The position numbers and the translations under genes were made by a program. Below are positions 29,084 through 40,531 of a DNA stretch of 64,000 nt, piece after piece. The first letter of the stretch is position 1. The number at the start of each line of letters is the position of its first letter. The stretch covers positions 219,476 through 283,475 of the forward strand of contig NZ_PZJO01000005.1 in the NCBI RefSeq assembly GCF_003206575.1. The letters run 5' to 3'. This DNA is from Salinicola endophyticus. GTDB taxonomy: Bacteria; Pseudomonadota; Gammaproteobacteria; Pseudomonadales; Halomonadaceae. The notes beneath the pieces are model-generated. The model saw nothing but the letters and a program-made list of their open reading frames with translations. It was not told the DNA's origin and did not search any database.

Positions 29084-29521
29084 ATGAGCAATCGGGAGCA
29101 GAGAGTCAGAATGCTGGCCTACCGGATCTGGGAGTCGGAAGGACGACCGGAGGGGCAGGGGGAGCGCCACTGGGCCATGGCAGAGCGTATCGTCGAGGCC
29201 GAGAATGCGCGTGAAGAGGAGCAGGAGTGGGAGCCGGCGCACGATGAGTCGCCCATCTTCGAGGGTGAGGAGCTGCCGCTGGAGGCTGACGAGCAGGGCA
29301 TCGACGAGCAGCGACTGCCGTTGGACGACCCCGAGACCGAAGCGCTGAAGGAGGAGGATACCGGCGTCGAGGTACACCCGGCCGAGCCGCCGGCGAAGCC
29401 CGCGCCGCGCAAGCGTAGCGCCAAGAAGCCCGCCACCAAGCCGGCGGCCGACGCCGATGCGGCGGCCAAACCCAAGACGCCGCGCTCACGCAAGCCGCGC
29501 AAGCCCGGCGACGGCGCTTGA
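29084..29521 (+). CDS. DUF2934 protein with histone H1-like tail
   Basis: 145 residues. The first 40 residues form the DUF2934 domain (RVRMLAYRIWESEGRPEGQGERHWAMAE), a short helix pair of unknown function. The middle (45-105) is strongly acidic, and the last 40 residues are a Lys/Ala/Pro-rich tail (KPAPRKRSAKKPATKPAA) resembling H1/AlgP-like DNA-binding tails. AAGGAGA stands 7 nt before the ATG. DUF2934 proteins also occur in Pseudomonas glycogen/trehalose clusters, so the position between treY and glgX is a conserved association. Function unknown. Confidence 0.85.
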   Translation: MSNREQRVRMLAYRIWESEGRPEGQGERHWAMAERIVEAENAREEEQEWEPAHDESPIFEGEELPLEADEQGIDEQRLPLDDPETEALKEEDTGVEVHPAEPPAKPAPRKRSAKKPATKPAADADAAAKPKTPRSRKPRKPGDGA

Positions 29522-29638
29522 GGCCGGCGACACGTACGCTGAGATCGAGGCACATCCGATCGCGACAACGCTGGCAGTCGAATCGACGAGCGCAGACAGT
29601 ATCAAGACAACGCCCACGGTTCTCCCGGAGAGTCATGC

Positions 29639-31861
<2,223 letters not shown>

Positions 31862-31903
31862 TCCGCTAAGGTGCTCTAGGGCGCGAATCGACGAGGAGTC
31901 TGC

Positions 31904-34126
31904 ATGAGCCGTCGCGAAGAGAGTCATGCCCGGGCAGCGCATGCTGCGGGCCTCGCTGCCGCCGACCTGGAGGCGCTGGCGCGTGGCACCCTGGCCAATC
32001 CGTTTGCGCTGCTGGGGCCGCACGCGCGGGACGATGGCCAGGTCGACGTGCGTGCTTACTTGCCCGGCGCCGAGTCGGTCACACTGGTCTGCAGTGACAG
32101 TGATCACTCACTGGGGGCGTGCCGAGAGGGCCCCATCGAGGGGCTGTTCGTGGGCGAGCTGGCGGCGCCGAGCGACTACCGCCTGCGCATTCGCTGGCCC
32201 GACGGTGAGCAGGTCACCGCTGACCCCTACGCCTTCCCGCTGCTGCTGGGCGATATTGATCTGCACCTGCTCGGCGAGGGGAATCATCGGCGCCTGGGCG
32301 AGTGTCTGGGGGCCCAGGTGATGACCTGCGACGGCGTCCTCGGGGTACGTTTCGCGGTATGGGCACCCAACGCCCAGCGCGTGGCGGTGGTGGGCGATTT
32401 CAACGGCTGGGATACGCGCCGTCATGGCATGCGCTGCCGCTACCCAGCGGGGGTGTGGGAGATCTTCATTCCTGCCATCGGTGCCGGCGAGCGCTACAAG
32501 TTCGCGCTGATCGACGTCAATGGCGAGCCACTGCTCAAGGCCGACCCGGTGGCGCTCTCCACCGAGGCGCCGCCGCTGACCGCTTCGGTGGTGGCGGACG
32601 CCACGCCCTTCGACTGGGGTGACGACGCCTGGCTGGCAAGCCGCGGCGAGCGCCAGGCGGCCGACGCCCCGATCTCGATCTACGAGCTGCATGTTAGCTC
32701 GTGGCGCAAGCACGGCGGTGAAGAGGGCGAGATCTACCGCTGGCCCGATCTGATCGACACCCTGATCCCCTACGTTGTGGAGATGGGCTTCACCCATATC
32801 GAGCTGATGCCGATCATGGAGTATCCGTTCGGCGGCTCCTGGGGCTACCAGCCGCTGTCGCTGTTCGCGCCCAGCGGGCGGTTCGGCACGCCGGCCGAGT
32901 TCGCCGCCTTCATCGATGCCTGTCACCGCGCCGGCATTGGCGTGCTGCTCGACTGGGTGCCCGGTCACTTCCCCTCCGACCCGCATGGGCTTGCGCGCTT
33001 CGACGGTACCGCGCTGTACGAGTATGCCCATCCGTTCGAGGGCTATCACCAGGACTGGAACACCTATATCTACAACCTGGGCCGGCGCGAGGTGCATGGC
33101 TTCATGCTCGCCTCGGCCCTGCACTGGCTGCGGCATTTCCATCTCGACGGGCTGCGCGTGGATGCGGTCGCTTCGATGCTCTATCGCAACTACTCACGGC
33201 GCGAGGGCGAGTGGATTCCCAATCACCACGGCGGTGCGGAGAATCTGGAGGCGATGGGCTTCCTGCAGCATCTCAATCAGGTGGTTGCCGAGGAGGTGCC
33301 CGGTGGCGTGGTGATCGCCGAGGAGTCGACCGCCTGGCCCGGGGTCACCACATCGGTGGCGCAGGAAGGGCTGGGCTTCAGCTACAAGTGGAACATGGGC
33401 TGGATGCACGACACCCTGAGCTACATGAGCCACGACCCGCTCTATCGCCGCTACCATCACGACCAGCTCACCTTCGGTCTGGTCTACGCCTTCAACGAGC
33501 GCTTCGTGCTGCCGATCTCGCATGACGAGGTGGTGCACGGCAAGGGCTCGCTGATCGACAAGATGCCCGGCGACGATTGGCAGCGCTTCGCCAACCTGCG
33601 CGCCTACCTCGGCTTCATGTGGCTGCATCCCGGCAAGAAGCTACTGTTCATGGGCTGCGAGTTCGCCCAGGGGCGGGAGTGGAGCCATGACCGCGAACTG
33701 GACTGGTGGCTGCTGCGGTACCCCAGCCATGCCGGTATTCAGCGTCTGGTGCGCGATCTCAACACCCTCTACCGCGAGCGCCCGGCGCTGCACGCCCGTG
33801 ATACCGAGGCGTCGGGGTTTCGCTGGGTGATAGGCGACGATAACGTCAACAGCGTGTTCGCCTGGTGGCGTCTGGACGGCGAAGGGCGGCGGGTGCTGGC
33901 GGTGGCCAACATGACCCCACGGACGCTGACCGGCTACCGCATCGGCGTACCCACGGCGGGGCACTGGACCGAGCGCTTCAATTCCGATGCCGGGCACTAT
34001 GGCGGCAGCAATGTCGGCAACGCCGGCGGCCTCGAAAGCGAAGCGACGGCCTGTCACGGTGAGGCGCAGTCGCTGGTGCTGACGCTGCCCCCGCTGGCGG
34101 TGATCGCACTGCTGCCACCGGCGTGA
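31904..34126 (+). CDS. glgB: 1,4-alpha-glucan branching enzyme
   Basis: Creates alpha-1,6 branches in glycogen. 740 residues, full length with N1 domain (NPFALLGPH near 31), CBM48 ([21 protein letters not shown]), barrel and C-terminal beta domain. Catalytic Asp420 ([12 protein letters not shown]), Glu473 (IAEESTAWP) and Asp541 ([14 protein letters not shown]) have the same spacing as in E. coli GlgB (405, 458, 526). All are intact, in contrast to the GlgB-like protein at 21026-22315. It probably shares a transcript with glgX. An inverted-repeat element lies between its end and the convergent trehalase gene. Confidence 0.96.
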   Translation: MSRREESHARAAHAAGLAAADLEALARGTLANPFALLGPHARDDGQVDVRAYLPGAESVTLVCSDSDHSLGACREGPIEGLFVGELAAPSDYRLRIRWPDGEQVTADPYAFPLLLGDIDLHLLGEGNHRRLGECLGAQVMTCDGVLGVRFAVWAPNAQRVAVVGDFNGWDTRRHGMRCRYPAGVWEIFIPAIGAGERYKFALIDVNGEPLLKADPVALSTEAPPLTASVVADATPFDWGDDAWLASRGERQAADAPISIYELHVSSWRKHGGEEGEIYRWPDLIDTLIPYVVEMGFTHIELMPIMEYPFGGSWGYQPLSLFAPSGRFGTPAEFAAFIDACHRAGIGVLLDWVPGHFPSDPHGLARFDGTALYEYAHPFEGYHQDWNTYIYNLGRREVHGFMLASALHWLRHFHLDGLRVDAVASMLYRNYSRREGEWIPNHHGGAENLEAMGFLQHLNQVVAEEVPGGVVIAEESTAWPGVTTSVAQEGLGFSYKWNMGWMHDTLSYMSHDPLYRRYHHDQLTFGLVYAFNERFVLPISHDEVVHGKGSLIDKMPGDDWQRFANLRAYLGFMWLHPGKKLLFMGCEFAQGREWSHDRELDWWLLRYPSHAGIQRLVRDLNTLYRERPALHARDTEASGFRWVIGDDNVNSVFAWWRLDGEGRRVLAVANMTPRTLTGYRIGVPTAGHWTERFNSDAGHYGGSNVGNAGGLESEATACHGEAQSLVLTLPPLAVIALLPPA

Positions 34127-34190
34127 AGCTGGCCCGGGCCGTTCCCCGGCCCGGGTGAGCGCTACCGCGCTCCGCGGTTCGTCATAGATC

Positions 34191-34353
34191 CTAGGTTTTG
34201 TACGAAAAGTCAGCGAGCGAAGGCAAGACAAGGCAAAAATCGGCGAAAACGCGGAGTTTACGCGGTGTAAATGAGCATTTTTGACCGGGCTGGCGATCCA
34301 GCCGATTTTTAACGCCGTATTGCCGAGCGCAGGTAGTTTTCGTAAGGGCCTAG
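34191..34353. repeat. Intergenic palindromic element A1 (MITE-like), CTAG-bounded
   Basis: A 155-bp element (34195-34349) is bounded on both sides by CTAG, as expected for a 4-bp target duplication. Near its ends are paired arms TACGAAAA and TTTTCGTA. It shares several blocks with the element at 59887-60115 in opposite orientation: GCGAGCGAAGGCAA, GGCAAAAATCG, GTTTACGCG, GTAAATGAGCAT and CGATTTTTAACGCCG. It also contains GACCGGGCTGGCGATCCAGC (34283-34302), a hairpin module seen in other elements. The right CTAG supplies the TAG stop of the trehalase gene. No coding capacity. Confidence 0.75.
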
Positions 34354-35912
34354 CCGACGACCATGCCGTCGCGCTGCGCCAGCAGCGCCCGGGTGACGCC
34401 GTTGGTCCAGCCGAAGCCATCCTGTAGCGGGTACTCGCCGCCGCAGGCGAACTCCGCCCCGGGGTAGAGCACGTACTTCTCCACCAGCTTGTGTTCCCGC
34501 TGATAAAGATCGTAGACCAGTGACAGCCAGCGCTCGGTCAGATCCTCAGCCACTTCGTGGAAACCGTAGTGGCGAAAGCCCTCGATCGCCATCCACTGCA
34601 GCGGCGCCCAGCCGTTGGGGTGGTCCCACTGCTGGCTGCTGTCGTTGATCTCGGTGGTGACCAGTCCGCCAGGGGCGAGCAGGCGCTGGGCCACCACGTT
34701 GACCACGCGTTCGGCCTGGCCAGGCGAGGCGAGCTGCAGGTAGAGCGGCACTACGCAGGCCGCGGTGAGGTGAATGCTGCGGCAGCCGCGCTGCCAGTCG
34801 TAGTCGTAGTAGGCGCCACGCTCCTCGCACCACAGATAGCGGTCTATCGCCATGCGCCGGTGCTCGGCACGCTCGCGGTAGTGGCCGGCCTCGGACTCCT
34901 CGCCGACATCGGCGCACAGCTGCCCGAGCAGATACTCGAGATGGTAGAGCAGCGAGTTGAGCTCGACCGGAAGGAAGGCGGTGGTGCGGATGGTGTGCAG
35001 CTCGCGGGTATCGTCCAGCCAGCGGCCGCTGAAGTCCCAGCCGCTCTCGGCGCCGGCGCGCAGATCACGGTAGACCTGCTCCGCCGGGCGCGGCGAGGCC
35101 TGGGCCAGCTCGTAGTCCTCACGATAGGACTCCTCGCGCGGGGTGGCGCGGTCGTCCCAGTGGCGGTTGAGCCAGCACTCGTCGTCCAGGCGCACGCAGC
35201 GGCGGTGGGTCTCGCCGGGCTTGAGCTGGGCCTCGCCATGCATCCAGAAGGCATACTCGCGCTTGAGCTGCGGCAGGTAGTCCACGGCGCGGCGCTGGCC
35301 GCGCTGCTCGAGTAGCGACACCATCATCGAGAACAGCGGCGGTTGCGAACGGCTCAGGTAGTAGCTGCGATTGCCGTTGGGCATGTGGCCGTAGCGCGCG
35401 ATCAGGTCGGCGCAGTTGTCGGCCACCGCGCACAGCAGGTGATCCTCACCGCTGGCGGCGAGCCCCAGCATGGTGAAGTAGGAGTCCCAGTAGTAGAACT
35501 CGCGAAAGCGCCCGCCGGGTACCACGTAATCGTGGGAGAGCGACAGTAGCGACGACCACAACGGATGCTCGCGGGAGTTACGCGTGAGCACCGGCCACAG
35601 GCGGTCGATATGGGTCACCATGTCGTCGCTGGTATCCGCCTCGTAGCCGCTGCAGGCGATCGGGTCCTCCTCGAAATGGGCGTCGACGAAGGCGCGCAGA
35701 TCGAAATCGGGGTTGTCGCGTTCGGCTTCGTAGGCCTGCATGATCTGCTGCGGCGGCACACGCGGCACGCTGTCGGCGAAGGTCTTCGAATCCTCGAACA
35801 GATGCGCCAGCGCGACCGCTTCGAACAGCTCGCCGAAGCGGTCGTGGGGGGTGACAGCGGCATCGTGGTACGTATCCCTGTCGGTGGTGGCCTGGAGGCT
35901 TGTCGGCATCAT
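34350..35912 (-). CDS. treF: Cytoplasmic trehalase, GH37
   Basis: Hydrolyses trehalose to two glucose. 520 residues without a signal peptide, so it is the TreF-type cytoplasmic enzyme rather than periplasmic TreA. Both GH37 signatures are present: PGGRFREFYYWDSY (132-145) and QWDHPNGWAP (428-437). Catalytic acid is likely Asp293 (ESGWDFSGRW) and base Glu478 (KLVEKY). Convergent to glgB. The stop codon TAG is formed by the CTAG boundary of the intergenic element. Expressed trehalase next to the TreY/TreZ pathway would recycle trehalose to glucose when osmotic stress ends (inference). Confidence 0.95.
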   Translation of the reverse strand: MMPTSLQATTDRDTYHDAAVTPHDRFGELFEAVALAHLFEDSKTFADSVPRVPPQQIMQAYEAERDNPDFDLRAFVDAHFEEDPIACSGYEADTSDDMVTHIDRLWPVLTRNSREHPLWSSLLSLSHDYVVPGGRFREFYYWDSYFTMLGLAASGEDHLLCAVADNCADLIARYGHMPNGNRSYYLSRSQPPLFSMMVSLLEQRGQRRAVDYLPQLKREYAFWMHGEAQLKPGETHRRCVRLDDECWLNRHWDDRATPREESYREDYELAQASPRPAEQVYRDLRAGAESGWDFSGRWLDDTRELHTIRTTAFLPVELNSLLYHLEYLLGQLCADVGEESEAGHYRERAEHRRMAIDRYLWCEERGAYYDYDWQRGCRSIHLTAACVVPLYLQLASPGQAERVVNVVAQRLLAPGGLVTTEINDSSQQWDHPNGWAPLQWMAIEGFRHYGFHEVAEDLTERWLSLVYDLYQREHKLVEKYVLYPGAEFACGGEYPLQDGFGWTNGVTRALLAQRDGMVVG

Positions 35913-35948
35913 CGGTCCTCTGCGGCACGCTGAACGGTAGAAGTGATT

Positions 35949-36713
35949 CTACTCTTCATACTGCCAAAGTAGCCCCCCGTCTACCGGCAAGGAGGCACCG
36001 GTCATGTAATCGGCATCCTCGGAGGCGAGAAATGCGACCACGCCGGCGACATCCTCCGGGCGTCCGAGGCGGTTGAGGGGGATATTGCCGAGCAGATGCT
36101 TGAGCTTGTCGGGGTCCTCCTCGAGGGCGCTGTTGATGGGGGTCTTGATCGCCCCGGGAGCGACGCCGTTGACGGTGATCCCCAGCGGCGCCAGCTCGAT
36201 CGCCAGATTGCGCGTGAGCATGCGCATGCCGCCCTTGGCCAGGCAGTAGCTGGTGAAGCCGGGGAAGGGGAGATCCTCGTGTACCGAGCCGAGATTGATC
36301 ACCCGCCCGCCACGGTCGACGCCGCGCAGATAGCGCACGAACGCCTGGGTAGTGAAGAACACGCCCTTGAGATTGGTGTCCAGCACCTTGTCGTAGTCCG
36401 CTTCGGTCACCTCCCAGAAGGGGGCTTCGATCTCCAGTCCCGCGTTGTTGACCAGAATGTCGAGCCGCCCCAGGGCCGCTACGCTGTCGTCGATCAGTCG
36501 GCGGTTGGTCTCCACCTGGGAGATATCGCCGGTGACGATGGCAGCGCGGCGGCCGTGCCGGCGCACGCGCTCGGCGGTCTCCTCGGCACGCTCGGAGGGG
36601 CTGCTACCGCTGACCACGATGTCGGCGCCCTCCTGGGCCAGGCGTTCGGCGATGGCGCGGCCGATGCCCTGGGTGCTGCCGGTGACCAGTGCTACCTTGC
36701 CTGCGAGACGCAT
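35949..36713 (-). CDS. SDR oxidoreductase, glucose 1-dehydrogenase-like
   Basis: 254 residues of the classical short-chain dehydrogenase family. TGSTQGIGRAIA (residues 11-22) is the cofactor loop, NNAG the structural motif, and the catalytic set is Ser in NLGSVHED with YCLAK. The overall sequence resembles Bacillus-type glucose 1-dehydrogenases (VINLGSVHEDLPFPGFTSY), so oxidation of glucose to gluconolactone is plausible, though SDR substrates are hard to assign by sequence. It lies 36 nt upstream of treF on the same strand, so trehalose-derived glucose could be its substrate. Moderate certainty on function, high on family. Confidence 0.88.
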   Translation of the reverse strand: MRLAGKVALVTGSTQGIGRAIAERLAQEGADIVVSGSSPSERAEETAERVRRHGRRAAIVTGDISQVETNRRLIDDSVAALGRLDILVNNAGLEIEAPFWEVTEADYDKVLDTNLKGVFFTTQAFVRYLRGVDRGGRVINLGSVHEDLPFPGFTSYCLAKGGMRMLTRNLAIELAPLGITVNGVAPGAIKTPINSALEEDPDKLKHLLGNIPLNRLGRPEDVAGVVAFLASEDADYMTGASLPVDGGLLWQYEE

Positions 36714-36927
36714 GTGCTGCTCCTGCTATTGGGGGGATCGAGTGTGGTGCGGGGGCGTGAGATGTCGCGCGGAGCCTGTCTGCGCCGCCTCGCCGCTGTG
36801 ATGGCGTGTTGCCTGGATTTGAAGATAGAGCATCCGTGCCGATGACGCGGTGCCCCGGTGTGGCGCCGCGACGGGCTGGCGGCGTTGTCCGCGCGGCGCG
36901 CGGATAGCATGATGTGGGCCGGAAGAG

Positions 36928-39183
36928 ATGACCACAGGAGTCACCGTGAGAGCATGGATACGAGGGGGCTTGGGTGTGCTGATCGCGCTGCTGGTGGCGC
37001 TGAGTCAGCCGGTCATGGCGCAATCCCTGGCCTCGCTGGTCGGGGCGGAAGAGAAGCGCGCGGCAACGCCGCAGGCGCCCAGTCCCCAGGAGCTGGAGAG
37101 TTCGCTGGATCAGATCATCGCCACGCTGGAGAACAGCGAGCAGCGCCAGGCCCTGCTGGCGAGCCTCAAGCAGCTGCGCCAGGCGACCGCCGCCGAGGCC
37201 CAGACCGAACCTGCCAGCGGTGGCTTGTTGGGGGCGCTGGCACAGTCTTTCTCGGTGCTCGAGCGTGACGGTCTGAACAACCCGATCAACTACTGGGGCT
37301 ATCGGGTCGATCAGGCCGGCAACGATCTGAGCCGCCTGTGGGGCGACGGCAGGCGTGTCCCCATGGCACTGCTCGATCTGCTCTGGGTCACGGCGCTGTG
37401 GGTCGGTGTGACGCTGGCGGTGTCGGCGTTGTGGCGCGCCCTGGTCAGGCGGTTGGGGCTGCCTTGGGCGTTGCCGCAGGAGCCTACCACCTGGATGCTG
37501 GTGCGGCATCTGGCGCGGCGAGTGGTGCCACTGGCGCTGGGGTTCGGGGTGGCGCTGGTGGCGGTGCATCAGGCGACCTCGGATACCATCGGTGTCACCC
37601 TGGCCATGGTGATGGCCTACGTCACCCTGTGCGGCGCGGTCTTCGCGGCGGTCTGCGAGATCGTCTTCTCGCTGTTCGGCAGTGGGCATCGCCATACCGC
37701 GCTGCGCATCCTGCGCCAGCGTGGAGCTCCCTGGCTGTTCGCCCTTGGCGCCCTGGTGGCGCTGGGCGATGCCTCCAACTCGGCCGCCGTAGTGGAGCCG
37801 TTGGGGCGTGGACTGATGGCCTTCGTGTCACTGCTCGCCAACGTCTGTGCGGCGCTGCTGCTGGCCGCCTTCGTGCTGGTGTTCCGGCGGCCGTTCCGGC
37901 ATCTGATGCGCAACCGGCCCTATACGCAGCGCCAGGAGCGCCGCGCCACCACGGAGATGCTGCGCCTGTTCAGCCGCGTCTGGCACATTCCCATCCTGGT
38001 CATGGTGGCGGTGTCGCTGATTGCCATGGTGACCTCGGCGGAGGATTCGCGTAGCGCCTTTTTTCGCGCTCTGGTGACCGCGGGCATGATGATCGCCACG
38101 TTGGTGGTCTCCGGGCTGATCCACCGTCAGCGTGAGAAGACCCAGGAGAAGCGGGTCTCCGAATATACCGCGCGGCTGGTCCGCTTCGGCTTCACCCTGG
38201 CCCACCTGCTGGCCTGGATGATCTTCCTCGAGCTGGCGATGCGCGTCTGGGGAACTTCGCTGTGGGCGGTGGGCGGCAGTGCCGGTATCGGCCAGCAGAT
38301 CGCCCGCAGCCTGCTGGGGCTGGGACTGACCTTCCTGGTTGCCTGGCTGGTCTGGATCCTGGCCGACACCGCAGTCCAGCACGCCCTGCGCAAGAGCAGC
38401 CGGCGCCACGGCCGCCGCGCCAACGCCAGCGCCCGGGCGCAGACCATCACGCCGCTGCTGCGCAATACCATCTTCATCACCATCGCGGTGATCGCCGCCA
38501 TCATTGCCCTGGCCAATCTCGGCGTGAACGTGACCCCCCTGCTGGCGGGGGCCGGGGTGATCGGCCTGGCGGTGGGCTTCGGTGCCCAGACCCTGGTGCA
38601 GGACCTGATCACCGGGCTGTTCATCCTGATCGAGGATTCGCTGGCGATCGACGACTTCGTCAACCTCGGCAATCACCTGGGTACGGTCGAGGCGCTGAGC
38701 ATTCGTACGGTGAAGCTGCGCGACCTGGACGGGATCGTGCACATCATCCCGTTCAGCCAGATCCAGGGCATCCAGAACTACTCGCGCGAGTTCGGCATTG
38801 CGCTGCTGCGTATCCGTATCGGTCACCACATGAAGATCGACGAAGCGATCGAGACCGTGCGCAGCATCGCCGACGAGCTGCGCAACGACCCGATGATGCG
38901 CCACCACATCTGGTCGCCGCTGGAGGTGCAGGGGATCGAGAGCTTCGACGCCGGCGCCGCCATTCTGCGCATACGCATGCGCACTGCGCCGGTCATGCAG
39001 TGGGATGTGGCGCGGGCGTTCAATCTGCGCCTCAAGCAGCGCTTCGACGAGCAGGGAATCGACCTCGGCATGCCGCGCATGAGCGTGGTGATGGAGGAGA
39101 GCCGCGCGGCGCGGGACGACACGCAGCCCGACGCCCGGCAGCCGGAGGCGATCACCAACCCTGGCGTGCCCGATCCGCCGTGA
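36928..39183 (+). CDS. MscS-family mechanosensitive channel (YbiO-like)
   Basis: 751 residues. A signal peptide (about residues 7-31, ending PVMAQ) is followed by a periplasmic helix region of about 90 residues, about ten membrane helices, then the MscS pore and beta domain: GVGVIGLAVGFGAQTLVQDLITGLF-like sequence near 535-560 and IEDSLAIDDFVNLGNHLGTVEALSIRTVKLRDLDG-like sequence near 565-600. Length and the N-terminal ELESSLDQIIATLEN segment fit E. coli YbiO. It releases solutes on hypo-osmotic shock. A GTG at 36946 has a better ribosome site (AGGAG 6 nt upstream) and may be the true start. Confidence 0.92.
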   Translation: MTTGVTVRAWIRGGLGVLIALLVALSQPVMAQSLASLVGAEEKRAATPQAPSPQELESSLDQIIATLENSEQRQALLASLKQLRQATAAEAQTEPASGGLLGALAQSFSVLERDGLNNPINYWGYRVDQAGNDLSRLWGDGRRVPMALLDLLWVTALWVGVTLAVSALWRALVRRLGLPWALPQEPTTWMLVRHLARRVVPLALGFGVALVAVHQATSDTIGVTLAMVMAYVTLCGAVFAAVCEIVFSLFGSGHRHTALRILRQRGAPWLFALGALVALGDASNSAAVVEPLGRGLMAFVSLLANVCAALLLAAFVLVFRRPFRHLMRNRPYTQRQERRATTEMLRLFSRVWHIPILVMVAVSLIAMVTSAEDSRSAFFRALVTAGMMIATLVVSGLIHRQREKTQEKRVSEYTARLVRFGFTLAHLLAWMIFLELAMRVWGTSLWAVGGSAGIGQQIARSLLGLGLTFLVAWLVWILADTAVQHALRKSSRRHGRRANASARAQTITPLLRNTIFITIAVIAAIIALANLGVNVTPLLAGAGVIGLAVGFGAQTLVQDLITGLFILIEDSLAIDDFVNLGNHLGTVEALSIRTVKLRDLDGIVHIIPFSQIQGIQNYSREFGIALLRIRIGHHMKIDEAIETVRSIADELRNDPMMRHHIWSPLEVQGIESFDAGAAILRIRMRTAPVMQWDVARAFNLRLKQRFDEQGIDLGMPRMSVVMEESRAARDDTQPDARQPEAITNPGVPDPP

Positions 39184-39263
39184 GCGCCGGCCAGGGCGAG
39201 GCGCTCACCCGGGCCGGCCCGTCGCGACCCGGGATGGCGCGATGTGGTTTGGCCAAAGTCGTG

Positions 39264-39292
39264 TTGCGGTCATGGAGTGAAAGGTAAATAAT
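39264..39292 (+). promoter_or_regulatory. Candidate promoter upstream of the small membrane protein gene
   Basis: TTGCGG, 17-nt spacer, AATAAT, in a locally AT-rich stretch between the channel gene and the small gene at 39425. It is a weak match and a pattern call only. Confidence 0.25.
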
Positions 39293-39424
39293 CGCTGCCA
39301 ACTTGCTACGCTGCGTCAGGATTCAAGGTTTTTTGTATCCGGGCGATAACGCAGGGTAACGATCGTCGCCGGCGCGAGCGCGTCCGGTGGCCACCAGGCA
39401 ACGGGCCGACAGGCAGGGCACACC

Positions 39425-39583
39425 ATGACTCTTCTCAGCATCTTCGCGATCGCCATCGGTTTCGGTGCCTTCGGGCTCTTTGTCGCGCTGCGCCTGTGTC
39501 GCAGCGACAAGAGCACGCCGGTGGCGAGAGAGCGCGTTGGCGCCAACGACGACACGCCGAGCGCCTCGCGCCAGCGCGCCTGA
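39425..39583 (+). CDS. Small single-pass membrane protein (52 aa)
   Basis: ATG 39425 to TGA 39581-39583. One hydrophobic helix at residues 3-24 (LLSIFAIAIGFGAFGLFVAL) is followed by a basic and polar tail of 28 residues, which by the positive-inside rule would be cytoplasmic. No family recognised. It stands alone on the plus strand between the MscS-like gene and a methyltransferase gene on the other strand. The ribosome site is poor (only GGCAGGGC upstream). The clean hydrophobic segment supports a real gene, but confidence is modest. Confidence 0.4.
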   Translation: MTLLSIFAIAIGFGAFGLFVALRLCRSDKSTPVARERVGANDDTPSASRQRA

Positions 39584-39778
39584 TCCCAGCGCAATCCCCC
39601 CTTCCCCATAGTGTGACACCTCCCGGCGCCTCCCTCGGGCCAGTCGCGCTTCGACGGGTCACGTTGCTGCGGCAACTGCCGCTCTTGTCCCTGATGCTTT
39701 AACGACCCACGCCCGGCAGGATCTGCCCGCTGGCAGCATGATCGCGATACGCGCGCGTGCGCTGCGTCTGCCTGGCGA

Positions 39779-40441
39779 TCACTCGCGCCTGGCGGAGAAC
39801 AGCGCCACGCAGCCGACGATCTCGATCTGGTGATGGTCGAAACGCTCGGCGAGCGCGTGCTCCAGCGCCTGCGGTGTATCCGTCGTATTGGAGAAGATCC
39901 CCTTGGCGTTGTAGAACGCCATCAACCGGCGCGCCAACGGTGAGCGTGTGACGCCGTCCCCCAGGATGGTGGCGCCGAACAGTGTTGCCCCCGGCGCCAG
40001 CAGTGGCGCGAGGTGATCGAAGGCGTGTGCCTTGTGCGTCATCGGCCCGGGCAGGCAGTGCAGCAGGTAGTTGATGCCGATGGAGTCGAACGGTGCCGGC
40101 GGGTCTTCGATCGGGGCGAGAATGTCGAGTTGGCGCGTTTGCGGCTGCAGGCGCTTCACCCGCGCTGCGGTATGGGCCAGGGAGTCGGCGTTGAGGTCGA
40201 ACAGCGTCAGCCGCGGCTGGTGACTCGGAAACCGGCTACGGTCGAGGAAAAATCCGGTACCCACGCCCACGTCGAGATGATTGGCGCTCAGGTGGCGCGC
40301 ATAGTGCTCCAGCAGGCGCGAGGTCGGGCAGCGCCAGATGCCGCGATTGGAGAGTCGCAGCACGATCAGATCGTAGAGCGCCAGGTTGCGGCGGGTATAG
40401 ACCGCCTGGCCGGCGTGGGTCGAATCGACAGGGGTGGGCAT
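39779..40441 (-). CDS. Class I SAM-dependent methyltransferase
   Basis: 220 residues. Motif I (LDVGVGTGFFLDRSRFP, about residue 56) and the acidic residue ending strand 2 (LTLFDLNADSL) show the Rossmann methyltransferase fold. YTRRNLALYDLIVLRLSNRGIWRCP near the N-terminus is typical of a group of small-molecule methyltransferases of unknown substrate. The ATG at 40441 is preferred over an upstream in-frame ATG at 40522 because the added 27 residues are low-complexity. It is upstream of no other minus-strand gene within 270 nt. Confidence 0.85.
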   Translation of the reverse strand: MPTPVDSTHAGQAVYTRRNLALYDLIVLRLSNRGIWRCPTSRLLEHYARHLSANHLDVGVGTGFFLDRSRFPSHQPRLTLFDLNADSLAHTAARVKRLQPQTRQLDILAPIEDPPAPFDSIGINYLLHCLPGPMTHKAHAFDHLAPLLAPGATLFGATILGDGVTRSPLARRLMAFYNAKGIFSNTTDTPQALEHALAERFDHHQIEIVGCVALFSARRE

Positions 40442-40531
40442 TGACGTTGTCTCTGTGGGCGTGCGTTTGTTGGCAGGCGTCTGTGGGGGAGGACAGGATT
40501 CGGGCCGTGACGCTGTTGGCAAGGGCGTCCG

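Noticed and set aside
36714-36927. Search for a gene or RNA between the SDR and channel genes
   Set aside because: Only short GC-rich frames without ribosome sites; no stable hairpin with T-run and no promoter I would defend.
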